The position numbers were made by a program, and so were the translations under genes. A DNA stretch of 64,000 nucleotides from Dermatemys mawii (taxonomy: Eukaryota > Chordata > Testudines > Dermatemydidae): assembly GCA_007922305.1 (NCBI GenBank), contig ML677341.1, positions 70,618,421-70,682,420 of the forward strand, in the 5' to 3' direction. The notes below the pieces were generated by a model that was given only the letters and a program-made list of their open reading frames with translations, did no database searches and was not told where the DNA came from. Positions 1 through 11,831 of the stretch are shown here, piece by piece; position 1 is the stretch's first letter, and each line of letters begins with the position of its first letter.

Positions 1-94
1 GTGTGTGTATATATATCAAGGTATAAATGTAAACAGCATAATGAATCTTAGATTATAGTTGTTCATCTTAAAAACTCTTTCAACATGAATGAAT

Positions 95-275
95 TAAACC
101 TCAACATCCCTATCAGGGTATTCTCAGCCCCATTTTACATGAAGAAATTGAGCCATAAATAATGTAATTGACTTACCCAAAGTCACAAAGGAAATCCATG
201 TAAAAATTCAGGATTACAATTTAAGAATATTCGGGATTAAAACTCCAGCCCCATACTCAGACCAGGCCCCTCTTC
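95..275. repeat. Old MIR-like SINE fragment
   Basis: The order 'cattttacatgaagaaattgag', 'acttacccaaagtcacaaa' and a closing block near 'actccagcccc' follows the layout of MIR/CORE-type SINEs (gaaactgaggc, then gacttgcccaaggtcac, then gaacccaggtct). It is heavily diverged and in intron 6 of NUP205. Confidence 0.4.
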
Positions 276-283
276 TATTATTA

Positions 284-1233
284 GGGTTACCATATTTCAA
301 CAATCAAAAAAGAGGACGGGGCCGGGGGGGGGAGGGAGCCTCGCCCTAGCCCTGCCCAGATCCACTCCCTCCCACTTCCCGCCCTGCCCCCAGAATCCCC
401 AACTCCTCCTTGCTCTTCGTTCCCTGACTGACCTCTCCTGGGACCCCTGCTCCTAAGTGGCCCCCAGGACCCTGCCCCCCAGGACTCCACCCCCTATCTA
501 AGCCTCCCTGTTCCTTGTCCCCTGACTACCCCAACCCCTCTCCACACACACCCCGAACTCCCAACTCATCCAACCCTCCCCCTGCTCCCTGCCTTTGATA
601 GGCTGGGATGGCACATCTGTGTGGAGGGAGGTGGGGGGGGGGCACATGGGGAAATAGAGCAAACCTCCCACTCTCCACACGCCTCATTCCCCTGCCACAA
701 GGCTCCGAAGCGTGGGGGTGAGCAGGGAGCAGGCCCAGGGGGAGCCCAATTTGCAGGGAAATACAGGCATGCCCAGGTCCTTTCTCCCCGCCCAGGGAGG
801 GGGTCACTTGCTGGGCTTTGCTGGGCCTTGTGCACGCAGAGAGCTTCAGGTACTCCTCCTCTCCCCTCCCTCTCCCCCCCCACCCCGCACGCACACGCAC
901 AATATACCTGGGCTGCATGGTGCAGCAGAGATCCCAGCTCCCCTTACCATGCTGAGGGAGAGCCGCTGGCTACACGTGCAGCCCAACACTCTGCCGCCTT
1001 CTCTGAGGGGGAGGAGGGAGAGCGGGGGAGGGAGGGGGAAGGGCTCTGGTTGCTGGAGGCCCCAATAGCTGCGAGCGGCTGAGGCCCAGCCGTCCAATCA
1101 GCCGCGTCGCACTCTGCATGGGGGAGAGGGGAAGAATCACAGACCTTTCTACCTTATTACAAATTCCTCCCGGACGCCTATTTAAAGACAGAAAAGCGGA
1201 CATGTCCAGGAAAATGTGGATAAACGGTAATCC
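284..1233. mobile_element. 950-bp TA-flanked GC-rich DNA transposon (non-autonomous)
   Basis: The ends are GGGTTACCATATTT and, reversed, GGATTACCGTTT, flanked by TA at 282-283 and 1234-1235. The interior is C-rich on the plus strand and gives spurious long reading frames on both strands. No transposase is present. TA flanks and related tips at 12,440 and 41,216 suggest a Tc1/mariner-type MITE. It lies in NUP205 intron 6. Confidence 0.55.
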
Positions 1234-1497
1234 TATTACCCACTTAACTGAACCCCATTTTTTTCATCTAGTATCAAGTATAGCACTATAAGTAGGTTTC
1301 AAGTCAACCTTTACCCTACAGAAGTATTTTCACTGTATCAAGAAATTTTCTACTTAAAATGTATACCCCACTCAAGTATGATGCCTTACTGTAGTAAATA
1401 ATGATTAAAATGTCAGTGATAGTAACAATTAAAGCTAATATATTTTGTGGAATCATAAAGTACCTATCTCCACAACTTAAGAACACTCTCCCATTAC

Positions 1498-1726
1498 CTT
1501 CCCGATCCTCTGTGCTCTGTTCTAGAAAACTGACATCAAAGCAGTAAAGAAGCGCCATGAGGAGGGCCAAGTTCACACAGTCCAATAAGCCATCAGCTTC
1601 AACTGTCACTTTTTCCAGATAACTAATAAGGATTAAAGTATCATCCTTGCTCAGTGGAGACTGGCAGGTCCAGACAAACAGGCTTTCAGCCAGTGACTGT
1701 CGGCACTCTTTGATAAGATCAGAAAC
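1498..1726 (-). CDS. NUP205: NUP205 coding exon 6
   Basis: The 229-bp exon encodes residues 217-292 plus one base: VSDLIKECRQSLAESLFVW through SFLEQSTEDRE. The acceptor is AACTAG|GTTTCT, preceded by a T-rich tract. The donor is GAAG|GTAATG. The next exon, expected to begin in phase 1 with the HQLPLL region, is not present in 1-1497 and must lie outside the window. Confidence 0.96.
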
Positions 1727-4700
1727 CTAGTTTAAAAAAAAAACAAACAAAAAAAACCCCCACAAATGTACAGTTATTTTCATATAATTATCTTCAAATT
1801 GTTCAAGCTTGTCTTGCTCAGTTAGTCAATATGACTAGGACCAATTATACAAGCTTATTTGGAATCCCAAATGAATTTGTGAAACTGCTGTTCTTTAAAA
1901 CATGATTGAATCAATTAGGCTTTAGTCTTGGCTTGATATATACATGTCATCGCCATTAACATGAATGGGATTTACACATGCATATAGATAGGGCTTTACC
2001 AAATTCACGATCCATTTGGTCAATTTCATGGCTAGAGAGGAAGGCTGCTGGCCAGGCGCCCAGCTCTAAATCTATCACCACCACCACCAGCAGTACAGAA
2101 GTGCGTCTCATAGGATGGGGGGGTGAGTGAGGGGTTGGGCCATATATCCAGTTTTCCCAGCAGTCCCCCACCTATGTAAGGAGTTAACAGCTGGTGCCAC
2201 CACCTCCCCACACAGGGAGGTGACTGCTGGAACCAAGGAGCTTCCTGTAGCTGGGGTTGATCTCCGAGGTGAATCTGACCCATCCCAGAAGTAGCCCTCA
2301 TAGGGGAATAGGAAGTCTGGTTCCTTCAAATCCCTGGTCCTTTCAAATCTCCTATGTAGGGTAGGAGCCCCTGGCTGGGTACCAGATTTCACTGGGAAGA
2401 TCAGATTCCACAGTCCATGACACATTTTTCACGACCATGCATTTGGTAGGGCCCAACATATAGACAACCCTGAGAGTCTGAATATGTGTACTTTTTCAGA
2501 GTCTCCATTAATGTATGGAACAAGATGTGTAAACCCAATTTTTCTAATACACACAGGCATTTTCTAAGCAAGTTCTGCTTCCTCAAACTGAATCCTCTCT
2601 TTTATTTGATGTAGTGTCCCACCCTAAAAGCTGGAACCATCTGGCTGATCCATTTCTGCTCCCCATCTGATCTCCAGAATGTCCTAGATCAGGGGTTGGC
2701 AACCTTTCAGAAGTGGTGTGCCAAGTCTTCATTTATTCACTCGAATTTAAAGTTTTGGGTGCCAGTAATAGATTTTAACATTTTTAGGTCTTTCTATAAG
2801 TCTTTAATATAGAACTAAGCTATTGTTTTACGTAAAATAAATATGGTTTTTAAAATGTTTAAGAAGCTTCATTTAAAACTAAATTAAAATACAGAGCCCC
2901 CCGGAGTGGTGGCCAGGAGCCGGACAGTGTGAGCGCCACGGAAGATCAGCCAGCGTGCCGCCTTTGTCACGCATGCCATAGGTTGCCTACCCCTGTCCTA
3001 GATCCTGCCCTCAGTCCATAAGTGGAAGAAGCAGCAGATGAGAAAATTATCTAAAACCAGAGTATAACTTAAAAAGAAATAAACAAACTGCCAATGAGAT
3101 TTTATTCCAGAGAAGACCCACAAATTTAAAACAAAATATTCTGCAGAGGATTTATAACCACATTTTAATCTTTGCAGTAATTTGGCAAAGTGATTCTCTT
3201 ACCTCTTTGCGATGTTTCTCACTGCCCAGACCTCGCTCCCTCTGTAGTTTTTCAAACTCATTGTTCACATCAATATGCGATACCAGAGTTAGGATCTTCT
3301 GAGTCAAACCCTGCTCCATCAGCTCATCTGTAAAGCGTGTTGTCATGGACACCAACTCTGTGCTATAATGAAGAGTCAACACATTAACAAGTGAAACAAC
3401 AACTAATGCTATTGCTGATCACAGCAGAAGAAATGTGATGAATAAAGCCACGATTTAGTCAATGGAGGTCACAGCAGTCATGGATTCCGTAACTTTACCA
3501 GATCTCCATGACTTCTACACTTCAGGAGGAAGAGGTGGGACTGTGCGTCTCTGCCCTACAACTGGGGTTGGCAGGGACCAGGACCCTGCAGCCCCAGCCC
3601 TGGGGCTTCTTCCGGGCAAGTGCACGCCACCCCCATGTCGTCCCAGGCGTGGCAGGGCATGCAGCTGGGACCGTGCGCCTCTACCCGGCAGTGTCCCAGG
3701 CTTGGTGGGGGCTGCAACCATGGATGTGTGCCCCACTGGCAGCTTCCCAGGGCAATGTGCCTTTCTAATTCTTTCATTACCTTCACTGTAAGTAACAATG
3801 CCCACATCCATATTCTACAGACTTCCCTTCCTCAACAATCCTTGCAACTGGGCAAATTTCCATAGCCCCTCCCCCCCCCGTGAAATATCCATAAATTGAA
3901 CATCCTTATTACACTAGGATATTTGTGATTACACTATATCCCAACTCAATACAAACTATATTAGTATAATCTATTTACATGGCATCAGCCAGCCAAGGTA
4001 TGCTTCTACTGTATACTGTGTTTGTTTTGTATTTCACCAAGAGCACCTCACATGCACATATTAATTTCTACAGCAAAATTTGCATTTAAATAAAAATAAG
4101 TTAAATTTTTCAGCTTCCCAGATTGTAAGAGCCAGGAGTCTTGCAAAGGCAGAGAACTCAGTCTCTGTAGTGGACACAAGTACTTCATACCATGCTTGAG
4201 TGACTACCGCTTGTCAATGCTTGGAGCAGCATTAACTGGCTCTGCAAGGAGCAACACCTGCCACAACACAGAGCCAGAAGCTGAAGGGATATACAGGAGC
4301 AGAAGAAAAGGGGAATCCCACCATCAAGTTATAGTGAACAAATCTGAAAATTCTTACTTCCCCCAAAATTAATCAGCCTAGAAGCCATCAGTGGCCAACA
4401 AAGAGGGCTCTTTAGCGTGCCTCCTACCCCAAATGTAACTAAAAGACAGACCTGAGTTCCAATGTCCATGTCTTGCCCCGCCGTGACTGGATGAGGGCTC
4501 GCAATGAATTGGCAATGCATCTCTTTCCATCCCAGTACAAAAGAACTGCAACTAACCCCCTTGTAAGGCCAGGAAAATGAGGTTGCTGGTGCTCCCCTAC
4601 AGAATGAAAAATATAGAACCACCAAAAAAACCCTCAACATACTTAACCAAGCACATCTCTTTTTTAAAAAATAAGACAAATACAAAAGAAGTACAACAAG

Positions 4701-7700
4701 CCTACAACAAAGCTCTGAGTCCAAATTATAATTGCAAAAGAACGTTTATCTTACCCTCATATACTGCACAAGCAAAGGCCAATAATAAATTGTACTTAAA
4801 AGTCAGTTTTTCAGTGCTCATTCAAACAGAAAACCTTAATTTCCAGTTTTGTTTAACTTGCTTCAGGACTTCATGGTGACCTTTCACGGGTGACCAACAT
4901 TTTACCAACAAAGTTATATCCACATTTAATAAAAATAGGCATATTCAAAAAATTCGTATCAGATGTAATAAAGTACATGATAATGATTCCTAATGGAATA
5001 TCTTTTTAAAAAGACATAGATTTTAAAGTCTATGGACTATCATGATCATCTAGTCTGCCTTCCTGCACATTGCAGGTCACAGAACCTCACTCACTCTCTC
5101 ATATAATAGGCCCATAACCTCTGGCTGAATTACTGACATCCTCAAATCATGATTTAAAGTCTTCAAGTTACAGAGAATTCACAAACATCATCACTTTTCT
5201 GCATTCCAGATAATATGGATTACTTGAAATCATATTATTCATAATCTGAGCATCAGTTTCTCTGTCACTGCAGATAGTACAGCCATAAGCTCATAGTATA
5301 ATTAATATACGCTTCACAAAATGAATCACTACTACATTGTTTTATGGGGAAATTAATAATCAGCTATACATAATCAATTATTTCTTGAATCCAGTGATAA
5401 ATTACTTGTTCAAAGTATCTAACAATCTTGATTGTCAGCTCCATACAGATTATTTCCTCTTTTACAATGACTGACTAAAATAATTATTTAATGGATTCAA
5501 AATATGATTTTTCTACTGCATTACTGTACCACAATAATTTTAGATCTTTATGAACATCTTACAGAGTTGGATACTAAAGCCCTAATCCAATAGAGCATTT
5601 AACCATGTGCTTAGTTCTAAGTAAATGAGTAATTCCAATAAGAAGCCTATAAGAATTAAATTTCCCCAACTCTCAGGATGCATTTAGTGTTCAATGAAAC
5701 TATTGTCCCCTCAGTTCAGTGCCTCCTTACCAGCTAGAAGGAGTTCAACAGCTGCCAACTCTCCAATATCAAAGAGGTCACTCAGGATAAAGGCTTCTCT
5801 GATGAGCTGCTCTGGCAAAAGTCTGGTACCCTGCTGACCCTGGATGGCAACCCCTTCAGTACTTGCTTTCTGAATCTTCTCGTGCTGTTGCACATTTTTT
5901 GGCTATCAAAGAAATAAGTAACAGAAGTTCCCAAAATGGCAAGATACTGAACAATTATTCATTTCTGTCAGAGTTGATCAGAGAGCAAGCAAAGCTTGTC
6001 ACATTAATTCTTCTTTACAACTCCCACTCTGACATGTTAGGATTTCAATCGCAAGGATTACTTATATATTTTACATGCAGACAGTAAAGGTGTCCTCAAA
6101 GTTACTTCACAGTATAGCACAGAACAGGGCTATTTTGAGGCTATACCAAAAATGATCTTATATCATCAGCGCTGGAGCTTTACTTAGAATTATTTAAGCT
6201 CTCAAAGTAGCTTTTGATATATTCCCAACATGAATTTTCCAATCAGAAACGGATCTAACCTTGATGAAAGACATCATGAATGTGGATGAGAAACTGTTAA
6301 AGAATACATTGTTTTTACAAATAATACATTATTTCTTTTTTGGATGTCAGTCAACTGCTAAAATGTAGAGAAACAAGATCCTGTATGTCAGTGGTCGTCA
6401 AAGTGGGGTGCGTGCACCACTGGAGTTGCGTGAGACCACCCCCGGGGGTGCGCGAAACCCCAGCACCACCGCCGATCCCGCGCGGGAGACCGCTGAATTC
6501 AGCAGTGGTCTATTTTGGTACCGCCGAAATGCCGCCGCAGAAAGTGAAAGCTTTCTGTTCGGTAGCATTTCAGCGGACATACCGGGGGGGGCTGTGAGCG
6601 GACGGCGCTCTGCGGAAGGGGGCCATGGCCGGAAAAGATTGAGGACCGCTGCTGTATGTGACTAAAGCCTTCAACCTATAAACTTTACAAATAAAAATGA
6701 AAAATTCTTCTATAAATGTTGCAGAAAAGGTATTTTTTCCTTGCCGTAATGTTATTTCTAAACTGATATCTACTCCTCCATTAGCCAAGTACTAAACGGA
6801 TTTTTCCACTTCATCCCACAATCTTCAGAAGGAGCATCTTGTATGCTTTTTATTTTCAGATGCTTGCCTGCTTTGCCTGCTGGCATGCTTAAATAACTGC
6901 ACCATAAGCATAGAAACAACACAAGCAGAAATAATTATATGCTCCACCTCAGAAGCCTGGATCAAATAGAAAACACCCATCGGCACCTGATTGACTGAGC
7001 AGAGGGTATCGTGATGGATAAATAAATTATTCCTCTCAAACAGTCTGTTTGAAAACCAATGAAGCAAAATTATGATAAACATGAAATTATTTAAGTGTTC
7101 AATTGCAAAAGAAACCAGATAAATAATAAGAATCTTTCAAGTAATTTTTATTCTTATAGCACTTAAGGGTTCCACTCAGAATTGTGACCCCATTTTGCAA
7201 GGCAGTGGATAAACATAAAATTGTAACTCTTTGAGGTAGGGGCTAATCTTAAAAAAGAAAAAAAAGTAAAGACAAACAAAGCACATCAGTCTCTTCCCAA
7301 CCCATTACAAAAGAGAAAAAGTTAGTTAATTTACCGGATTTCTGTACAGTGAGATAAAGTCAGGTTTATGTTTCTTTAAAACCTGGTCCAGGAGATGGAT
7401 GGCTTCAGGTTGCCTTTTCCAGATAGCATTTACCACTGTTTGCCAGATGTCCTTGTATGGACCCCACAAACTGGCAGCTAAAAAGAAAGTTTGAAAAAAA
7501 AATCATATTGAATGTGGGAAGACTAGAGGAAAGATTATTTCTCCGCATAGTACTTTCTAGAAACAGATTATTATTTAGATTTGCTGCATAGTCTCAACAT
7601 GAAAACACAGGAAGTTATGTACACAAATATTCTACATCCAAAATGAGAATAGGCCACTGAATAAAGACAATGCTTTTCTCATTTGGGGAGGTGGAAAGCT

Positions 7701-10700
7701 CCTTGGATTGGGCAGGGTGGGGGCAGGGAGTAGAGAAGAGATGAAGGTGACAGCTGATAAATTCTGGAACCACATTTTCTTTACACAGGTATATTTGTTA
7801 CAAATATAGGCCTGATCTTCAGCTTCAACTATCAACTTCAGTAGGACTACTGGGATAAGTAAGGGTTGAAGAGTGGACCCTGTTCCAGAATCAGATGAGG
7901 CAAGGAAAGCTTCCTGCTTTCAGATATTGATCCAACAAAACAAAACGGAACAAAATCATCAATATCAGAAACTATACACGAACAACAATGCTCCGCCACA
8001 CTTGATTTATCATTACATCTATGTAAAACCTTTTGTTAAGCTATATTATATAGCCTTTCAAATGTAATCATACTTTTCTCATTTTAACAGAAGTCCAATT
8101 TAAAAGGTGATTTTCATTCACCAGATCATACTATATTAATAATTTTTTTCCCCATGTTTGTTGCTGCCATAGCACATAATGACAGGACAGTGAGAAATAC
8201 AGTAAACAAAAAATACTGAATAAAGCATTGTATTGATAAACATCTGACAGAGTGTAAATTCAGGCTATTAATCTTTTATACATCCTTAGAACTAGATAAT
8301 ACATGTTCATGTGCTATAGCAATAAAAAAGTCAGTTATACAAATACAAATTTGTTTTACAATACAAAAAGATTAAGGAAGCAGAATTAATTTGGTACACT
8401 GAGATGTTTTTCACAAGGATTATTTCTGGAAGCTACCCAGTGTTACCAACTGTTATTTAGGCCAACTCTCAGACCCTACTCTATAATCCAGCTCTCCTTC
8501 ACTTACTGCCACTGGCACAAGTTTTGCTTGGAAATGCTATACCTGAATTTAGCACTGAGAACAAGTGATCTCTCCACATTAGAAAGAATAGCATTCTGGA
8601 TCAAAGTTTCTTTGCACAGGGAGGAATTTAAGAAGCTACACTAAAAGTTTACTTTCTTTCTTTCACCAGCACATAGACAAAAACAGCATCCTACATTATC
8701 TATCAACAGAAACCTTAATATTCAGAGACTTATACTGTAATATAAAATCATTCTTCAATCTAGATAGTAAAACTGGCAACAATATGAAGGTGTGATATTT
8801 GGTAAATAATTCTTGCCTACTAAGTATAATTTAGTATTCTGATGATTTACAAAAAAACTCTCCAAATAACCAGCCACCAATAAATATAACATAGAAATGC
8901 CAAAGTTTTGTTTGCTGGATATATCAGATATTCCTGAAAAACCTTTTATATTCTTCCCTAAACAAATCACCACCAAGAATACCTACTGTATTATTATTTG
9001 TATTGCAGCACACTGAGAGAGTCATATCTTTCTGCAGTGAAGACACAGCTTTAGTTAAACCAATGCAACCTCTATATACATGTTCATAAGTCAGTTTACA
9101 CAAGGCCTATATCAACTTATTTTAAGTCCAACCAGCAATTCACCCTAGCCAACCTGTGAAAGTAGTGGAAAAGTGAAACTGACAATTCTGATCTTTTTCA
9201 TTGTTTCTAAACAGTCTTGGAAACAGCAGCAAATGGAGCAGAATCATGTCTATTTCACGCTGATAACTGGAGGAAGACACCAAAATTAGTGAAGATAGGA
9301 AAGAAACTTGGGAAGACAAAAAAGGGAAGCTCAAAAAAGAGGGAAGACAAAAAACAGGGAAGGAAACAAAAAACCTTCAGAAAGTTAAGTACTTTCCACT
9401 CTACCGCATCTAGAACAGGAGTGGGCAAACTTTGTGGCCTGAGAGCCTCATCAGGGTTGCAAAATTATATGAAAGGCCGGGTAGGGAAGGCTGTGCCTCC
9501 CCAAACAGCCTGGCCTCTGCTCCCTCCCACTTCCCACCCCCTGACTGCCCCGCTCAGAACTCCCAGCCCATCCAAACCCCCCTGCTCCATGTCCCCTGAC
9601 CGCCCCCTTCTGGGACCCCCCATCCCTAACCACCCACCCGGAACCTCACCACCTACCCAACCACCCCTGCTCCCTGTCCCCTGACTACTAGCCACACCCC
9701 CATCCCCTGACAGATCCCTGGGACTCCCAAGTCCTATCTAACCCCCTCTTCCCCTTCCCCTGACCACCCCTCCGGAACCTCCACTCATCCAACCGCCCCC
9801 TGCTCCCTGTCCCCTGACTGCACCCCCTTGGGACTCCCTACCCCTTATCCAGCCCCTGGCCCCACTCCACCCTTACCATGTTGCTCAGAGCAGCATGTCT
9901 GGCAGCCACATGGAGCCAGACACACTGCCCCGCACACTGCCCCCAGAGTGCTGTCCACGCAGCAGTGTGGCTCTGGGGCAGGGGCCGGGGGGAGCCTCCC
10001 TGGGTAGCTCAGGGGCCAGACAGGACAGTCCCACAGGCCAGATGTGGCCCACGGACTGTAGTTTGCCCATCCCTGATCTAGAAGATGAAAGAGATCGGAG
10101 CACATTTTCACCATTTATTAGCTAAGCATGGATTCTCTGAGCAGAGTCCAACAGCAGCACCCTAGTGGGAATTACAGTATGTCTCCCCCCAAGATGGATT
10201 GAGGATGGTGTTGTATGCACATGTTCATGTTCATTCAGCACCCAACTACCAAAAGTTTATTTGGACCCAGCTGCAGCCCCATCATCCTCTCCCATAATCT
10301 CATGGGTGTTTTAGTTTATTTCAAACCACACCAAAGATTCTTCCTCATGAAGAATAAGCCACATGTTATGGCCTCAATCCTTAAAACATGTGCATGCTTC
10401 ATTTTAAGTGGGGAAGTGTTGCCACTGGTTTCTAGTGTTCATAGAATAGGGCTAAAGCGGGTTCAGCTATTTCCAATTTATGAGTAGGGCTGTTTCTAAA
10501 AGGTTAGGGTTTAGATCAGGGATCTCAAACTCAAATCACCAGGAGGGCCAGTACTAGTAGATTGAACTAGTAGATTGACCCAAGGGCCGCACCACTGACA
10601 CCACCCACCACAGTGCTTTCCTCCACTCCACCCCTTCCCCGCCTCCATTCCAACCCCTTCCCCAAATCCCCGCCCCATCTCTTCTCTGCCTCCTCTCCTG

Positions 10701-11828
10701 AGTGTGTGGCTCCCCACTCCCTCCTGGAAAGTGCTAAGCACCGCTAAACAGCTCTTCGGTGGCAGGAAATGTCTGGAGGTAAGCAGAGAAGCAGGACGTG
10801 GCATGCTGCAGGGAGGGGGAGAGGAGCTTGGTGGGCTGCAGGAAATAACCCTCCAGACTGCATATTTGAGATCCCTGGTTTAGATGTTGGAAATATAGGG
10901 GCTGAAGGGAAACTCCCTGCACCCATTAGGCAGGCATGAACACACCAGATGGCACCACAGAGCAGGAGGTTCTGCCTCCCAAAGCCTTATCTTCCTCATG
11001 CTACCTAAGTTGCCACCTCTCACAGTTTCATTATTTATATTGCTGTAGTGGCTAGGAGCCCTAATCTTGGACCAGAACACAACTGCGCCAGTTGCTGTGC
11101 AAAAGAACAAAGAGTCGCTGCACCAAACAGTTTACAGTCCAAGAGTGAGACAAGAAATGAGAAATGGATTCAGCAAACAAGGGACTACAAGCAAATGAGA
11201 CACCATTGCTCAGCACTATAAACTGTGGGCTCAGCTCACCGGTCCCCTAACTGTTATCATGGGATTTGCTGACGCGGGGCACATTTTGTTTTCTTAGAAC
11301 GCCAACTCCTGGACTCCCGTGATTACAGCACATTCGGAATTGTAATGTCCACGCTGTAGATACGTTTCTAGCCTTAGCGGCTGCAGAGAACAACTGAGGG
11401 CGGGGAAGGGCCAAGATCCCCTAAGGGCTCAGAAACCAAAAGGCAAAGAACCCCCCGCCCAATTTATTCATTTGACTTATGGGGTGGGGGGAGGGCCCGC
11501 TGGCGCGCGCTATTTACCAGCGTCGGACACCAGACCAGACAGGCACCCAGACTCCGAGAAACGGGTGGGGCAGAAACAGCCGGAGCCTCCCCCACGCCCG
11601 TCGGGCCCGGGCCGGAGCCGAGGGGCCCCGCGCGGGGACACGGACCGCAGACGGCGCCTCCTCCCCGCCCCGCGGAGCTCCTGGCCCGGCGCGGGCTGGG
11701 AGAGGAACCAGCACCTGCCAATGGGGGCTGAGGAAGCACGAGCCGGTGCGGTGCCGCCCCGCCCCTCCGATAACCGGCCTCGCCCTCGGGCTGATTTTAC
11801 CTGAATTTACCGCCAACAGCGCCGCCAT
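1498..11828 (-). CDS. NUP205: NUP205, 5' portion (exons 1-6), nuclear pore scaffold protein
   Basis: Nucleoporin 205 is a large alpha-solenoid of the nuclear pore inner ring that works with NUP93 and NUP35 at the nuclear envelope. Six exons translate in order into the N-terminal ~292 residues of a protein that is about 2,000 residues long in human. Landmarks are MAALLAVNS, WGPYKDIWQ, VQQHEKIQKASTEG, HFPGLTRGLVAVLLYWDGK, MTTRFTDELMEQGL and NLALLMALLYCFD. Exon lengths (28, 143, 172, 145, 160 and 229 bp) keep phase throughout, with no internal stop, and every junction is GT-AG. The gene continues past the left edge of the window. No frameshift is seen, so this is a functional host gene and not a processed copy. 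Upstream lies a CpG island with ZNF143-type and YY1 sites. Confidence 0.97.
1989..2456. mobile_element. 468-bp MITE with perfect 8-bp duplication CATATAGA
   Basis: The left tip TAGGGCTTTACCAAAT mirrors the right end, which reads TTGGGCCCTACCAAAT reversed. Direct repeats CATATAGA flank it at 1981-1988 and 2457-2464. An 8-bp duplication is the hAT signature. It is non-coding, in NUP205 intron 5. Confidence 0.7.
2690..2995. mobile_element. 306-bp hAT-like MITE with perfect 8-bp duplication TCCTAGAT
   Basis: It starts CAGGGGTTGGCAACC and ends GGTTGCCTACCCCTG. Identical 8-bp direct repeats lie at 2682-2689 and 2996-3003. CAGGGG tips and the TCTAGA-like target are characteristic of hAT elements. 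There is no coding capacity. It is in NUP205 intron 5. Confidence 0.8.
3203..3362 (-). CDS. NUP205: NUP205 coding exon 5
   Basis: The 160-bp exon encodes residues 163-216: STELVSMTTRFTDELMEQGL and DVNNEFEKLQRERGLGSEKH, ending KHRKE. The acceptor is ATTATAG|CACAGAG and the donor GAG|GTAAGA. An apparent continuation past the donor (VRESLCQ...) is intron read-through. Confidence 0.97.
3445..3775. repeat. Unclassified GC-rich repeat-like block in NUP205 intron 4
   Basis: Base composition jumps from AT-rich intron to GC-rich sequence with repeated 'ccatgacttc/ctccatgac' words near the left edge. It resembles the interior of the region's non-autonomous transposons. No clear termini or duplication were found, so the limits are approximate. 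Confidence 0.3.
4452..4596 (-). CDS. NUP205: NUP205 coding exon 4
   Basis: The 145-bp exon encodes residues 115-162 plus two bases: GEHQQPHFPGLTRG, LVAVLLYWDGKRCIANSL and ALIQSRRGKTWTLEL. The acceptor is CTGTAG|GGGAGC. The donor is CTCAG|GTCTGT, a slightly weak site lacking the usual A at +3. A plus-strand reading frame across this stretch is only the antisense shadow. Confidence 0.96.
5020..5190 (-). mobile_element. CR1 LINE 3' end fragment
   Basis: The stretch 'atcatgatcatctagtctg' followed by 'ccttcctgcac' is the reverse of the well-known CR1 3' end (cagactagatgatc). It is a short 5'-truncated copy, in NUP205 intron 3. Confidence 0.6.
5731..5902 (-). CDS. NUP205: NUP205 coding exon 3
   Basis: The 172-bp exon encodes residues 58-114 plus one base: PKNVQQHEKIQKASTEG through AFILSDLFDIGELAAVELLL. 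The acceptor is GATAG|CCAAAA and the donor GCTG|GTAAGG. This is one of the most conserved blocks of the N-terminal solenoid and is almost identical to the mammalian sequence as I remember it. Confidence 0.97.
6389..6651. mobile_element. 263-bp CpG-rich hAT-like MITE with perfect 8-bp duplication CTGTATGT
   Basis: It starts CAGTGGTCGTCAAAGT and ends ATTGAGGACCGCTG. Identical repeats CTGTATGT lie at 6381-6388 and 6652-6659. Many CpGs survive inside, which suggests a fairly recent insertion. It is in NUP205 intron 2 and the overlapping reading frames are not genes. Confidence 0.8.
7140..7260. repeat. Ancient short interspersed repeat, family uncertain
   Basis: The words 'agaattgtgaccccatttt' and 'aaggcagtggataaacata' fit a degraded family also seen near 11,035 and 21,125, whose consensus in my memory runs 'ccccattgtgctaggcgctg'. 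The limits are approximate. Confidence 0.25.
7335..7477 (-). CDS. NUP205: NUP205 coding exon 2
   Basis: The 143-bp exon encodes residues 10-57, including ASLWGPYKDIWQTVVNAIW and ending KKHKPDFISLYRNP. The acceptor is TTTTTAG|CTGCC and the donor CCG|GTAAAT. It joins exon 1 in phase 1 and exon 3 in phase 0. The first half matches the conserved N terminus that I know from human NUP205, with conservative changes (V for G, I for L). Confidence 0.96.
7481..9415. other. NUP205 intron 1, proximal part without recognised features
   Basis: AT-rich intron sequence. I recognise no exon, RNA gene or element termini. A purine-rich run lies at about 9,260-9,385, immediately before the 660-bp MITE. Confidence 0.5.
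9416..10075. mobile_element. 660-bp hAT-like MITE, copy 1, perfect 8-bp duplication ATCTAGAA
   Basis: It begins CAGGAGTGGGCAAACTTTG and ends TAGTTTGCCCATCCCTG. Identical repeats ATCTAGAA lie at 9408-9415 and 10076-10083. The interior is C-rich on the plus strand with no transposase. A second copy lies at 15852-16515. It is in NUP205 intron 1. Confidence 0.85.
10517..10877. mobile_element. 361-bp hAT-like MITE with perfect 8-bp duplication GTTTAGAT
   Basis: It begins CAGGGATCTCAAACTCAAAT and ends ATATTTGAGATCCCTG. Direct repeats GTTTAGAT lie at 10509-10516 and 10878-10885. It is non-coding, in NUP205 intron 1. Confidence 0.82.
11030..11155. repeat. Ancient short interspersed repeat, family uncertain
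   Basis: The run 'gtggctaggagccctaatctt', then 'acagtttacagtccaaga', matches a family I recall as 'gcctaggagccccaatc...gagcttacaatctaag'. A relative is at 21,125. It is degraded. Confidence 0.35.
11801..11828 (-). CDS. NUP205: NUP205 coding exon 1
   Basis: The ATG at 11828-11826 opens MAALLAVNS plus one base of codon 10. The donor is CAG|GTAAAA at 11801/11800. The start codon sits inside a YY1 consensus (AAGATGGCGGC on the minus strand), as in many housekeeping genes. The 5' UTR and transcription start cannot be fixed from sequence alone. The following intron, about 4.3 kb (7478-11800), begins in CpG-rich DNA. Confidence 0.93.
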
Positions 11829-11831
11829 CTT
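11821..11831 (-). promoter_or_regulatory. YY1 site over the NUP205 start codon
   Basis: The minus strand reads AAGATGGCGGC, the full YY1 consensus, with its ATG serving as the translation start. YY1 sites at this place often mark transcription start regions of housekeeping genes. Confidence 0.65.

Noticed and set aside
287..1203. Several overlapping open frames of 60-153 codons on both strands
   Set aside because: They lie in the C-rich body of a TA-flanked MITE. Low complexity (P, G, S, R) and mutual overlap show they are composition artefacts.
1316..1497. Extension of NUP205 exon 6 past 1498
   Set aside because: The frame reads through a good donor (GAAG|GTAATG) and loses similarity to NUP205 at once.
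9451..10125. Overlapping frames in the 660-bp element
   Set aside because: Same cause: skewed base composition in a non-coding hAT MITE, with no protein family content.
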